Notes: generated by a model not told the origin, from the sequence alone. Shown: positions 50,541 to 62,831, counted from the stretch's first letter. The stretch: 64,000 nt of DNA from Capitella teleta (GCA_000328365.1 KB309137.1:535966-599965); one strand, 5' to 3'. Translations and numbers: made by a program.

Positions 50541-53147
50541 ATGGACAATCTGAGCGTTCTTCATGGGCCTCGTTTGCCATCGCCTGTTCCATGTCGCATC
50601 GACGATTTCTTCCTGGCCAAAGTGCGAGAAAACGAGGACACCGCTCAGCGACGTGGCATCATCTGTGGTCAACATTTCCTCAGTTATTCTGACCTGAAAG
50701 TTAGGGCTGACCGCGTGCGACACAACCTGCACCGGTTGGTAGTGGACACCGTTCTGGAAACTTCGATAGTCGCCGTAGATGTCCAACCCAGCAACGACTT
50801 GATCGCCTGTCTGCTGGGCGTCCTGGAAACGGGAGCGGCGTTCCTTCCCGTTGATTCGCACTCCGCCATTAATCGAGTCAAAAGAATCCTAAACGAGGTT
50901 AAGCCAGCGTGTATCATCATTGATTCGTCGTCAGCCTTCTCACACGATTCGGAGACAGTGTGGTCGTCATACAAAGTCGTCGACATTGACGTCCTTCTAA
51001 ATGATTCTGATTCGCACAGTGAGTTTAATGCGCAACGTCCATCTCAAGACACAGCTGCGACTGTTATCTACACCTCTGGTAGCACGGGCAACCCAAAGGG
51101 CGTGACCCTGAAACACGGGACCATCATGAACAGACTGCACTGGCAGTGGGAGAACCTTCCATTCCAATCCGATGAAGTCTGCTGCTTCAAGACATCTCTG
51201 CTCTTTGTCGATTCATTAGTTGAGGTATTTGGCGCAGTGCTCCAGTTGCAACCTCTTGTGATTGCCAAGAAACACGTGGTGAGGGATCCCGAGTTTTTTG
51301 TTGACCTTCTGGCTGCGGTGAAGATCACCCGCTTGACCCTTGTGCCGTCTCTATTACGTAATATTCTTCTGTATCTTACTGTTTCTCACAGAGTTGCTGA
51401 GTTGTCCACGTTGAAGATCTGGATCAGTAACAGTGAAACATTGCGGTATGGTTTGGCAAAGATGTTTTTCCAGATGTTTCACAACAATGAGATTCTATTT
51501 AATTTTTATGGAAGTACAGAGAGCATGGCGGATATTACATACGAAGTATTCCATGATCTGGATGATGTTGAACAGAAATACTTTGGAGATTCTATGTCTC
51601 TAGGAAAACCGTTGCAAAATACATCCCTGTATATCCTGGACGAAAACCAGACAATCCTTCCGAAAGGCGAAATCGGACAGATTGGCCTCACTGGACGAAA
51701 CATTGCTGAAGGTTACCTGAACCAATCGTTTCAAGAAAACACATTCATAAGCAACACATTTCAAGCTCTAGATGGATATCCAAGACTCTTCTTAAGTGGT
51801 GATTTTGGTAGAATTGTTGGTGAACGTGTTGTATTCGAAGGACGCCGAGATTTGCAGGTGAAGATCCGCGGACAGAGAGTGAACATTATGGAGATTGACA
51901 AAGTAATCGGAGAGAGTCCATTCGTGTCGTGGTCGCACGTCTTGTGCCATCAGCTCAGCGATGCATCCAAGGTGATTGTTGCTTACTACAAGACTGGGAA
52001 TGCAAAGAGAACCAAAGTAGAGAGCGACATTACAATGCGATGCCAGCAATGTTTGCCTTGCTATATGCGCCCAAAGCTGGTTTGTGTCTCGGATATCCCA
52101 CTGCAAACCCATAGTGGTAAAGTCGACGGAATTGCTTTGAGGAAATTGTACGAAAAAGCCTACAAAAGGCAGAGTTCTCACGAATTGACCCACGTTGACG
52201 AGAAAAGTCGCAAGATCATGAACATTCTAGCCCTGAACCTGAATCTTCCAACCCAAGCGGTGTATTCAAAGAAATCGTTCTTTGAGTTAGGGGGTAACTC
52301 AGTCAACATGGTCTCCTCCATCGTCCAGCTCCAGCAACATAATCTCCACATCGCCATTGAAGACTTCAGCAGAGCCAACACAATCCAGGAGATCATTAAC
52401 GGCATCTCAGAGAGTAATAAAGTCTCTATCCCAAAGGAAATCACTGAGACTAGTAAATACAAAATCAAGCAACTGAACGAAACCCCAGATAATGAGAAAA
52501 TCATCCGGATATTCACCGAGAGTTTCATTCACAAGGAGCCGTTGGACGTCCTGTTGGGCGTCACTAGTGAAGAGTTCGAGATTTTTGCCGAAAGCCTCTA
52601 CAACGCAGCAATAAAGGACTCACTCTCCATGGTCGTCACGGACAGTGCGAATGGTGAGGTTGTCGCTGGGGATTTCCTTTTCAACTACCACAGCGAAATC
52701 GCCGTGCGGCACCATCAGAGCATGGCTCCAATCTTGCAACTTATGAGAGACATTGAAGACCCAGTTAGAAAACGTCTAGAGTCAGAGGGTCACCACAATC
52801 TCCTGTACAATTTCTGCTTGTGTGTTGATCTAAACCTTCAGCACGATGACCAGGTCCGCCTGTGCCACTTGATGGAAGGGCAGACCCTGAAAGTTGCCAA
52901 AGAGAATGGTTACAGCGGGGTCCTCACCAATAACACCAATCCTGTCACCCAGGTACGTTGTTTGCAAGCAGGTAGGTGACATTTGGTTGATTCTAAACTT
53001 GTTTCCTCTTAGGATATATGTGAGCATTTCTTCGACTATCAAGTTCTGTCTGCTTTCAAGGTCAGAGACTTTGTGTACAACGGAAGGATGGTGTTTTCAC
53101 ACGCACCGGAGGAGTACCACGTTAAAATGATGATCAGGTATTTCTAG
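50541..53147 (+). CDS. ebony: Ebony-like beta-alanyl-amine synthetase (A-T-condensation, NRPS-like)
   Basis: Insect Ebony activates beta-alanine as AMP ester, loads it on a carrier domain and couples it to biogenic amines. Two coding exons (50541-52952 and 53013-53147) give 848 residues (Drosophila Ebony 879). The adenylation domain (about 1-540) shows TSGSTGNPKG (A3), NFYGSTESM (A5), GEIGQIGLTGRNIAEGYLN (A6), RLFLSGDFGR (A7), RRDLQVKIRGQRVNIMEID (A8) and the A10 lysine in HSGKVDG. The carrier domain (about 555-625) has FFELGGNSVNMV, with the phosphopantetheine Ser. The C-terminal 220 residues (from about KIIRIFTESFIHKEPLDVLL) have the GNAT-like fold of the amine-selecting domain, ending YQVLSAFKV...FSHAPEEYHVKMM. 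An 804-codon first exon is striking among intron-rich neighbours. A donor-like AG|GTATTT just before the stop leaves the last residues unsure. Confidence 0.85.
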
Positions 53148-54260
53148 TACTATAAACACATCCAGATTGAACTGCAACTGCGCCACTTCTTTGTGGGGTA
53201 TTCAAATCAGAATTATGGGAACTATAATTCGATTGATCGAATGTGTTGCCAGGTCATGTATTCCTTAGTTAACGTTTAACATTTCATCTTTTGACTTATT
53301 GGTGGGCATTTTATTTTGTTATGCTTTACCACCCAAGTTTGCTTTATTTTTTTAATATATTTCGTTTGTGACTTATTGGTGAGCATTGTATTTTGTTACA
53401 CCTACTCACCCCCTTTTTGTGTGGGACGTTATATTATTTATCATGATTTACGCACCTTTGTCGTCAAGGGAAACCTGTACTGGTTCTCGTTATAGCTGGT
53501 AACTCATGCTGACGCTCCAAATCTCAACCTCAGGCTTCTTATCATCGGTGAATTTCTTTAAAACTATAGACTCCCTTAACACCATAATATTAGCTTTCCA
53601 ATAAATTAACTCGGCTACATTTCTCATGTAAATAACACTATTTCTCGTGTAACACTAGCCGATAATAATTTTTAACTTGTATTCGTTTAATTTTCGTTTT
53701 ACTTGTATCCCTCCCCTTGTGAGTATACAGGTATATATCGGCTCTACTTATACAATGTATGCATGTAGCTTTCGCCGTCCAATATTGAACCCTTGATGAT
53801 CATTAAAATGTTGCTCTTCCAAAAAGTGTCCATTGTTCGTTAATTTCACTTAAAAACCTTTAAGCAATTATGAAAACTTTATACTTAGAGCAATCAAACC
53901 GAATGAATCATAATTTCATGTCGAATGTAAATGCACAAAGGAAAATGATGACCGAAGAAGCTGTCCAAGGAATTGGATGCATGTTGAATTGTCATTATAC
54001 ATACGACGACTATATATATACGCATAAGCATATGTACTAATTGCACCGACGGCACCCAGCAAAGAGAACGTTGGGGGGTATCCACAGTTCTTCTCACATC
54101 TTACTCATAAAGTCATAACAGTATGTGCTGTACACGAGGATTCAGATCTACAGCTTGGCCTGTTTGGGGATCTTCTTCCAGTTTAGACCTTGTGTTTGGG
54201 TGCTGCGAGACCATATACCCACCCGGAGATACCGCATCACTTGGTTACAGCCAACTGAGC
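53148..54260. other. AT-rich intergenic with a short direct repeat
   Basis: No gene seen. A 77-bp-period direct repeat at about 53291-53411 (GACTTATTGGTGxGCATT...) is the only structure. An AT-rich microsatellite lies at about 54008-54022. Confidence 0.4.
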
Positions 54261-54269
54261 AGTCATGAA

Positions 54270-55570
54270 GACCGATCGTGAAAATTGATCAAGTGAGACA
54301 TGTTCATTCACAATTCAGTCAGTCATCAGTCATCGGCCGTATAATCCTCAGTTGGGCCGTATGCGCTCTCCTCCTGATTCTCGCCCCTTCTGCCGCTTCC
54401 TCCTCGTGTCCATTCCTGGATGTTGTCGGGCCACAATATTATCTGTCTCTTTCACTCTCTCAGTGCTGGTACTTTTTGGTCCTTCTACGCCTCACTTCGG
54501 CGATGAGTCGATGATCATTTGGTACTCCTATTTACTCTTTTACGGTGATGTTTGTTACGTGGTCCCTCCAGCTGATCCCAAGAACTCGTCTCCATAGCCA
54601 CATCTCAATTTTCTAATGCCCCGATTCTCCCCCCCCCTTCTTCTTTTCTCAGAGTCCATGACTCACACCCAAAGGTGGCTATCGTCCTGGTGAGGCTCTC
54701 GGAGAGTTTATTCTTCGGGGATATGCTGAGCTCTATGGCATAACAAATCCTGTCAATCTGGTGGCTTATATTCTTGCCATGGCTAGCCGTGTCTTGATCT
54801 CTGGTATATATACTGTCTCCTTGGGATGTGACGGTTGATCATATTAGCAGTGTTCTTGATTTCTTTTCCTCGAATTTCGATTGTACCTGTGCCTCCAATG
54901 CGCATCAGGTGTGGCCTTTCTCGGTTGATCCTCTGTCCATATTCAAGCTAGGCGTTCTTCACAGGGGGTGGGGACTTCGGCCATGGTTTCCATGTCATGT
55001 TTTGTGGTTGCCAGAAGGCTTGTATCATCTGCATATCATCCTGCGCCTTCCTCCTGCGCTGTACAAAACAGATTGTTCTCACAGTTTTCTTCTACGAGTC
55101 CCAGGATGACTTCACTGACAGAGATTAATGCGATGGGTGATATAAGGCAACCTTGCTTGACTCCTTTCTCGAACTTGGATGTTGTTGTTCTGACCAGTTC
55201 TACTCTTTTAACTCCTTGAGCGTCTTTGTAGAGGCTCTGCAGCAGCCAAACAAGGTGTTAGGGGTGCCAGTTGGATCAGTCCTTGCCAAACGTTTGAATG
55301 GATGATGGTATAAAACGCTTTGCTGTAATTTATGAACATCACCCATACATGTGGTTCTTCATCTTGCTTGGACACTGTCTTCTCAATAATGTTTCTGAGT
55401 GCTACGATAGCGTCTGCTATTCATTTGCCTTTCATAAAACCAAACTACTCCTCAGCAATCTTTGGAGAGATTAAGCTCATCATTCGCTATCTCAGTATCT
55501 CCAGTGGCACTCCGGAGGCGTGACTAAACAGACTCAGGGTTCTGAATTTTGTACAGTTTTAGGATCTAGG
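54270..55570 (-). mobile_element. decayed LINE, reverse transcriptase to 3' end
   Basis: Minus-strand pieces in successive frames follow the order of a non-LTR ORF2: FGFMKGK.IADAIVALRNII and HVWVMFINYSKAFYTI (about 55250-55500), FEKGVKQGCLISPIALI then YADDTSLLATTKHD (about 54990-55170), IATFGCESWTL (about 54655-54690), LWRRVLGISWRDHVTN (about 54550-54600) and WPDNIQEWTRGG (about 54400-54440). It looks like the LINE branch whose ORF2 ends in C.SWTL...WRDHVTN...EWTG. Several stops and frame changes; 5' truncated. Clade (RTE-like or related) uncertain. Confidence 0.8.
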
Positions 55571-58021
55571 GACTTTTAGCAGTACAGCTAGTGAGCTCAG
55601 AGGTGTTCCAGTCGTGCGGCCACTAGCAATTGTTGTTCTAAAAATGTAATCATTCTTGATCCTATTCTTGACAAAGTGGACATAGGATATACATCCCAGC
55701 ACATGTAGCAATTTTGATTTTCCCAAACACGGATGGTTCTCTCGGTAACGGCCACAATTTGTCAAAATGATTCAGTGTACAAGTACGTGTATGCACTATG
55801 CAGGCATAGTGCCACTCAGCGAGTGAATTATTGAACCTAATTCGCGATCACTCATATATCCACATGATGTAACCAAGATCGAAATCTTTGAACGAAATCG
55901 TCTAAAATATAAACGAATGAAAATTTGGAAGAATGTGATACATGATTTACAGCGCAAACTACGGCACCAATAAAAAAAATGTAGTTATAATAATGACCAG
56001 TAAAATAATAAATACTAAATAATTAATGAATATCGAGAAAGATTGGAGGTTGGGGTGAAGGAGGCGGCAAACGCCGAAGTTGGCACGGTTCAAAAGTTGA
56101 AAATTCGTTTGTCTTTCTTATTGAGATTCCCACTAAGGATTGGCGGCATCTATGCCATTCTCTGTAATTGCCTTTGATTGTTTTGGCTGCATGTCTCCGC
56201 TCGCTTAGCTCATTCGGATTGGACACGTGCCGCGTAGCCATTCCTATATACAAGTGATAACGTTATGTTCCATTGACGCATCGCTGATTGGATTAAAATG
56301 CGCGTTGTGACAGAGGTTGCAAACGACAGAAAGGTACTTTGGTCTATAGAATATATACTTATAGGCCCTGTTCTGGATGCTCAAAAGTGACATATAACTG
56401 ACAGGACTGACAAATCCGGCGAGCTCTGGGCTAGGAATGGTTCAAGACAGCCTTATTTACTGAATGTGCGACAGGGGAGGAATTCGACCGACCAAGATCT
56501 GCATAGAAACGTTTGATATCGCCCCAGGTAGGGGAGATAGGGGCTGAAATCCCCATTAAAAGAGTCCAAATCCGGGTCATGAATATCCGGATATCATAAA
56601 ATTTCATCAAAATAATACTCACCCATACCTTGTTAGGGTCATCGCAGATTTCATGGAGAAGTAACAATGAACTCACGGCATTGTCATGGTTGGCAAATTT
56701 CCCAAATTGTCGCCAAATGAACATTTATGGGATAAACTGAAGTCAGTAATTCCTCACAGCATCCCGTCTCCCCACAGTAGCAGAGAGCTGATTCAAAGCT
56801 GTACAAGTGTACAAACATCCCACGGGGCGGGCCCGGCCGGATTGAGAGTTTCACCGCGAAATTTGGCCCAAAATTCCTCTCATGTGAGTTAGAGGACAGG
56901 GATGACATGAAAATCGAACATTTTTATTTTGACCCCTGGTCGATTCTTCTTCCAATTTAACCCTGGAGGTTAATTTCAATGGTTTTCTTTGAAATTTCAA
57001 AGATATGTGCGCAAGTGGTTTAACTTATTACCCACGAAAACTCGTGTCTATGCAATGCATTCCCCGAATGTGGTGCTGGCCTAACCAATGAGTTGCGTTT
57101 CTTCTGCACCTAAGTACAGATACTTCACGTAGTAATAAACTACTGACAGACGGCTGTTTTACAATAACCAGGAGATGAGACTTGGATAAAACGCTTAATG
57201 ATTCGGTAAGGTTCGGGGTCAATGTCTAACGAGCAGACGACGGCAAAAGCAACAGTACCGCGGAGCTAACTGTGTCTAAGGGGGCCTAACACATTGGTTC
57301 GGGGTTCGTCGGGCGTTTCCGGAAATCACTACTGTAACGGAGTACGGCACAGCAGGGCATTACGCACGTAAACTGCTGTAAACGGAGCCACTTCCAATAA
57401 AGTTTAACACTCTGCACGAATGAGGCGCAGATTGAATATTGGCTTTTTGTATTGTATTACATCATGATAATCATTCAATTCTCACTCATTTGGAGGCATA
57501 CATATGTTACGTTCAGTTATGAACTTCGTGTGTCTCCTGACCCTTGTCGAATAAATCTATCTTTATGAGAAAGGAAGAAGGGTGGCCCGAAAACACCTGA
57601 CAGCTTCGTCTTGCTTGGGGCCTAATGCGACCGAATCTGAGGACTTCCTGCTCGTAATTATACGGGCTGATTTATATCACCCAGTACAGCTGTACAATCC
57701 CATTATCCCCACTAAGATTTTGGCGGCCACCTTTTTTATGCGACCCTTTAGCACATCTGCCAAATTGAAAATACAAAAAAGTTGACTGCAGACATGCTGG
57801 ATAAGCACATTACAAAATAATAATTAATGTTAAGTCAATATCTATCCAAAGGCAAAAGAAAGAAAATGTCAATCACTGAACATTTATTGCAGTTCACGAA
57901 GACAACAATAAATACAATAATAAATGGATGAATGAGAAAAGAATGGGTGAATTTTGAGTAGATACATGTGATGATGAACATGAAAAGAAAGAAGAGGAAT
58001 TCAGTGCTACGAGGAGGGAGG
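55571..58021. other. intergenic, unassigned
   Basis: Apart from the possible mariner fragment near 56.7 kb, no domain-bearing frame is recognised. A minus frame at 56253-56023 (RHVSNPNELSERRHAAKT...) is open but unknown. The right end is the DNAJA 3' flank. Confidence 0.35.
56686..56812 (+). mobile_element. possible Tc1/mariner transposase fragment
   Basis: The plus frame reads FPKLSPNEHLWDKLKSVIPH..PSPHSSRELIQSC, similar to the SPDLNPIEHLWD.LK......P....ELI block around the third catalytic acid of Tc1/mariner transposases. The two or three residues usually between SPD and NPIE are missing. Only this block survives. Confidence 0.4.
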
Positions 58022-60097
58022 TTAATGAGAGGCACACTGCACCCGCCGCCCGTCCATGCCCTCTTCATCGCTGTCGTACGCCTCAGCCCTGCGCCGGCTT
58101 TGCTCCATCTTAGGGTCATACTTGACGAGGGTACACTCTTCAGCGTCGTCAGGAATGATGGACTCTTTGCGCTCGGGTAGGAGGGCCTCCAATTGGGAAA
58201 TCTGTTCGGTTGGGATCCAGTTGTCAGGTGGAAATTTGACAGAAAACTGAATGATCAGCCTCCCCTTCTCAAACGGGTTCTTGTACTGAGGCATGCCTTC
58301 ACCCCGAATGCACCTAATGTCGCCACTTTTGATCACTTCACCTGCAAAAAGATATGAAATAGTGAGCATTCAATTAAACAAATGTCCCACATTTTCTTGT
58401 CTAAAATTCTAAATTTATTACAAATGTGGTATCAGAACTTCTTAGAGGATGATCCTCACAATTTTTATAGGAAAATATTCACGTTCATCATTTGAAACCA
58501 GATCCTTTTGTACTCACTACAAAAGTATTATATTTCCCCAGTTAGATTGATATTACAAGTTTACAACAATTTGACAATTTAGTAGAAATAAATATTCATA
58601 ACCCAAATCTTCAGCAATCACCAGATATCAGAACTTCTTAGAGGATGAAGAATCCTCACAATTTTTATAGGAAAATATTCACGTTCATCATGTTTTGCTT
58701 GGTGATACTATATTCAGAAAAAAATATATTAGAATTAGCTTTAAAAGTTTATATACTTGAACTGGAACACTAAGTCGGTAGAAAATAAAATACAATTTAA
58801 CCTAATGTGAAATTTGAGCATAATCAACTTTCATCTGAATGATAACTATTTATAGGTAAAGTTTTGGCCTTGCCCGGTTGATCTAGAGAACGGGTTGCTC
58901 CAAAGCATATCAGAACTTCTTAGAGGATGAATTTCCTCACAATTTTGATAGGAATCAAATGCGTTCATCATACATGCAGAATTCTTTCTTTGTTTAACTT
59001 ACAAAAATCCTATAAAATTTCTCACCTGGAAGAGTTTGAATAACAAGAATTCTGTCGTCGAGGGTTTCAATAGTCTTTGTGAAGCCACAGAGCGCTTCTG
59101 TCAGGTTGATTTCCATGCTGAGTGCCAGATCCGTGCCGTTCCGCTTGAAGGTATTGTGCTCCTTCTCGTCCAATACGATCACAATGTCTCCTGGTTCCAG
59201 CCCAGGCTCTTGGTCGCCCTCTCCGCTGAAGGTGATCTGCTGCCCATCCTTCATTCCTGCAAACAAAAACAAATAATCAACAACACGCATCAATGTGGAT
59301 GCCAGAGATTTAAAGCAGGCTTTGGTGATCAGTACTTCTTAGAGGATAAAAAGTATTCCTCATAAAATAATATGCTTAGGAAGTATTTCGTTTCATCATA
59401 CCAAATATTACCAAGACTTATAGGGATGACAGAATTTTCACACACCCTTGTCGATATGAACTTCCAAAATTTTCCGTTCGCGGTTGGTTTTCTTTCCGTT
59501 GCAGTTCTTGCATCTATCTTTGGGATTGATCCGTTCACCCTGACCCTGGCACTCATGACAAACCGTCTGGATCTGCTGCACCATGCCAGGACCCAGCTGC
59601 TGGATGCGCACCTGCATGCCACTGCCTCTGCAGTTACTGCACGTCTCCACAGCGCCCTTCTTGCCTCCCCTGCCTTCACACTTGGCACAGATCACGTTTT
59701 TCTGCAGGGCAAGTTTGCGCACAGCGCCATTGTAGAGGTCATCGAGGGAAACGTTGAGCGGGTGCACTACGTTCTTGCCCTTAGACGGGCCCCTGCGGTC
59801 ACGTCCGCCTCCACCCATGCCAAAGAACATGTCAAAAATGTCCATGGGGGAGTGAAAGTCCCGGTCGACGCCTCCCTCCTTGATGGCCTGCTCTCCGCCC
59901 CGATCGTACAAGTCTCTCTTCTTCGGATCAGAGAGTACTTCGTACGCCTGTGAGATGGCTTTGAACCTCTCGCCTTCATTTGGGTTTTTGTCAGGGTGAT
60001 ACTTGAGAGCAAGTTTCCTGTACGCCTTCTTCAGTTCATTAGCGTCAGCAGTGGGTTTCACACCAAGAAGTTCATAATAGCCGGTTTCTTTCACCAT
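58022..60097 (-). CDS. DNAJA1: DNAJA-type (class A) Hsp40 co-chaperone
   Basis: Class A J-proteins deliver clients to Hsp70 and stimulate its ATPase. Three coding exons (59446-60097, 59026-59256, 58022-58341) give 400 residues (human DNAJA1 397). J domain about 1-70 with [14 protein letters not shown] including HPD. Then G/F-rich FGMGGGGRD, and a zinc region with four CxxCxGxG repeats ([33 protein letters not shown]). Then [31 protein letters not shown] and the C-terminal [19 protein letters not shown]. It ends VQCASH, a CaaX-like box compatible with farnesylation. A non-coding first exon lies about 900 bases upstream (donor near 61016), under a heat-shock-type promoter. Both coding introns carry C/D snoRNAs. 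Closest by eye to DNAJA1/A4. Confidence 0.96.
58428..58495 (-). ncRNA. C/D box snoRNA, 18S guide, copy 1 (DNAJA intron 2)
   Basis: On the DNAJA strand: C box ATGATGA (58485-58491) and D box CTGA (58432-58435). Immediately before the D box sits CCTCTAAGAAGTT, complementary to the conserved 18S rRNA stretch AACUUCUUAGAGG (13 pairs). The D+5 rule places methylation on the second U of AACUU, which I equate with human 18S Um1442 (SNORD61 target in the usual numbering, from memory). A C'-like TGAGGAT follows the mid region. Confidence 0.85.
58624..58695 (-). ncRNA. C/D box snoRNA, 18S guide, copy 2 (DNAJA intron 2)
   Basis: C box at 58685-58691 and D box at 58628-58631; identical 13-nt 18S guide. 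Shares its first 43 bases with copy 1 and differs by a 3-base insertion after GAGGAT, so it is a recent tandem duplicate. Confidence 0.85.
58906..58975 (-). ncRNA. C/D box snoRNA, 18S guide, copy 3 (DNAJA intron 2)
   Basis: C box at 58965-58971 and D box at 58910-58913; identical guide. The centre is more diverged (CGCATTTGATTCCTATC) than between copies 1 and 2, while boxes and guide are unchanged, as expected for a functional RNA. Confidence 0.85.
59325..59403 (-). ncRNA. C/D box snoRNA, 18S guide, copy 4 (DNAJA intron 1)
   Basis: C box at 59393-59399 and D box at 59329-59332. The most diverged copy: longer centre, and the guide base next to the D box is A not U (CCTCTAAGAAGTA), leaving 12 pairs with 18S. 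It sits in the preceding coding intron, so at least one duplication crossed an exon. Confidence 0.75.
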
Positions 60098-61016
60098 CTT
60101 CAGGGGGTTTCAATATCTGAATTATGAGAAGAAACTCTATTAAGCTTTTCAAATTGAATGGCTAATTTGCAGAACAGGCAATATAACAAAATGAAAAAGC
60201 GTTTCCATGGAATAAGTCACTCATAATAGTTTTTTCCTCTGAAATACAAATTAAAGAAGTCTGAAACAAAGCAATTTCAAATTGATTGCAAAATTCACAA
60301 GAAATTGAAGAATTAACTTAAAAATGAGGGCAAGGAAATGCGTATTAGAAAACTATATTAAAAACTCATATCACTCGTGCAAATTTTGTGAGAGACCTTA
60401 AACTAAACTCTAAAGGCTTCATGAAGTTTATATCTGCCATGACTGCAGAAAATTGTTTTAATACAGTACCGAGTACAGCTACAAGCCGTTTGCGTCTAAT
60501 CTCGATAACAATTGTGACGATATGACCGTCATGATTATCATTATGACATGAATATAAAATATTAATACAATATAAAATATTAATACAATATAAAATATTA
60601 ATACAATATATATATATAATGATTCAAAGAATAAATTATTTATTATCATTTTGAATGACTCTGAATCGATAAGAAAGGTCAATACGTGAATAACTAAGGA
60701 TTAAGTGAATCGGATTAAACCAAACTACAAAGTATCAAATCATAATTATTAATTCAATAATTGAATTACTGATAAGTACGAGAACCAGGGACTCGGGACT
60801 CGGACTGAGGTTGCAGAACACGAGTCACTGTGGTGGTGATCAGTAAGTTAGTAACGTCACGTGTACTTGAACGCGATTCACAAATTTTACGTGAAACAGA
60901 ACCAAGTTTGAAGTTAGCAGAGCAAGGAAAACTCAGAAAAGGGAGAACGAGAAAAATATCCGTGAGGCCCTCAATCAAACGATGAATGATAAAACACAAG
61001 AGAAAAATATTACCTC
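60098..61016. other. DNAJA 5' UTR intron with an 18-bp minisatellite
   Basis: An acceptor ATTCAG precedes the coding exon at about 60119-60124 and a GTAATA donor lies at about 61010-61015, so this is most likely a single 5' UTR intron. Three exact copies of an 18-bp unit (AATATAAAATATTAATAC) at 60551-60604 pass into (AT)n. Confidence 0.55.
60551..60604. repeat. 18-bp minisatellite, three copies
   Basis: Three identical tandem units of AATATAAAATATTAATAC followed by a partial unit and TATATATA. Confidence 0.9.
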
Positions 61017-61078
61017 CCAATACAACTGACTTCCGTGATTTTTCGGCTGATACAATGACGACGAACTCACCTTCCGGC

Positions 61079-61128
61079 TTATATAGCAGACAGGAGACGA
61101 CAGCCGACAGAAAATTCTGGAGCTTTCT
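61079..61128 (-). promoter_or_regulatory. heat-shock element and TATA box of the DNAJA gene
   Basis: On the minus strand TATATAA lies at 61079-61085. Upstream of it, plus positions 61110-61127 read GAAaaTTCtgGAGctTTC: four consecutive alternating 5-bp HSF units with one mismatch (GAG for GAA). A further GAA lies at 61131-61133, one base out of phase. This is the layout of a heat-inducible promoter, with the HSE about 25 bases from the TATA box. Confidence 0.75.
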
Positions 61129-62829
61129 GCGAACGAGAAAGCACATGAAAGAGAACGAGGGCCGTGTGCAAAAAGAAATCTAGAGGCAGTCTATTCAAAT
61201 CACAGCGAAATACAATGAACTAGCTCTCACAATAGACTGGTGTCAAATTGATAATACTAGATAATAATTAATAGATAATACTAGCTTGTGCCATTGCGTA
61301 GCCCCCTGGCACTGTATATAATTTGTGTACATAATCTACTGTAATCTGTTCTTTTTTCCTGTGTTTTATACAGTATAAAATAAAAGTTTATTCTCTCTCT
61401 CTCTAGTCCCTGGAGTGACACACAATAAAATTGTCACTCAATTCTAAAAATGTTCATTTGAAAGTGACTTGAAGTAACTTTGTAAAATATTTGTCCCTTA
61501 CACGTCAATTCTCATTTGAAGTCACTTTAAACATAAACATATGGCACCCTTTTTATCCTTTTCATGAGTTTTTACAAGGAAAAAAAAACCTCTTCCATTA
61601 GGAGTGTGAGGTTCAAGTGCTCACTATGTCTACTACTACATGCATGCACACACTTTCTGTCCTAAATATGGAAGGATCCAAATGGATATTATATTTTCAG
61701 GCATGCTGCCTTTTGATACGGCATTTTCATATAATAATCAGTCCTTGTCGTTTGAAAATAGCAGCTAGTTATTGAGAGATAATGGTTTTGATCACTCTTG
61801 CCTAACATATATGTGAGTTTTAAGTCTACTACTTGAGAAATAATAAAGAAAATTGATAGTTAGATAGCACCACTGCACAGGGCATACGAAACCGAGAAGA
61901 ATGCACGCATCGTGTGAATTACTTATCTTGCTTTGATCTTGCTTGTACTACAGGGCATGGCCTTTATTCAATGATTCATCTATTTTATTTTTATCAACAC
62001 ACTGGCTTGTTGAATTTCATGCTTCTATTACTTGTACATTTCTGCGCTCAAGCAAAAGACAAACGGCTTCCAAACAACGTGGCAGTCGATAATATGGTGA
62101 ATATGAATTGAATATGACGATGGAGTACAGCAATTAATTCAATACTTCCAATTACATGTACATGCAACAGGCTGAATAGCTAATTTCACGAATTAATATA
62201 TATATTGAGTTCATATCTTAACCACCATGTCGGTATCATTATCTAGCCGAATCTCGGGAATGATTGTGACCATCCTTGCAGATATTTCTGGCTCCTATTC
62301 CCATTTCTTAAATGTCTTTAGCTGCAGTTTTCCTCTTCCTCTTATTCGTGTGTAACATGTTGGAAGTAACTTAACTATATACTATAAGAAAGGATTTACA
62401 GCCGGTGATCCGAGAAATTGCCGACTTGGAAAAACCGAAATGAATTTATGAATTATCAGAACACACTAATATATACCGTAAGCGATGAGCTCAATCAGAT
62501 AACGGCGAGTTTGTTTATACATTCATTGAGGCGACGCGACGCTAATTGTTTGCTCGCCTTCAAGCTAAGTGTAAACACTTTCTCCCCCCTTCTCGGGAGT
62601 TGATGCGCTTTTGCGCATTCCGCCTTCTCTCTCCCCCGCCGTCTCCTTCACATGCTGTCGCGGGCTTTTTCAACGATTCGCAGTATTACAGTTGAGCTGG
62701 AAAGAATACACAACACGAGCGATTTTCATTACTTGCTAAAGCCATCGCGAGCGGTCAATTGCTCGCAGGACTTTGATTTTGCGCGAGCAGTAGTGTGTGC
62801 AAGCGTTCGCTCAAGTCAAACGGCAAGGA

Positions 62830-62831
<2 letters not shown>
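61129..62831. other. intergenic, unassigned
   Basis: No gene recognised. A short (CT)n run lies at 61393-61406. The sequence just before it (TACAGTATAAAATAAAAGTT) is LINE-tail-like, but no coding evidence supports that. Confidence 0.35.
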
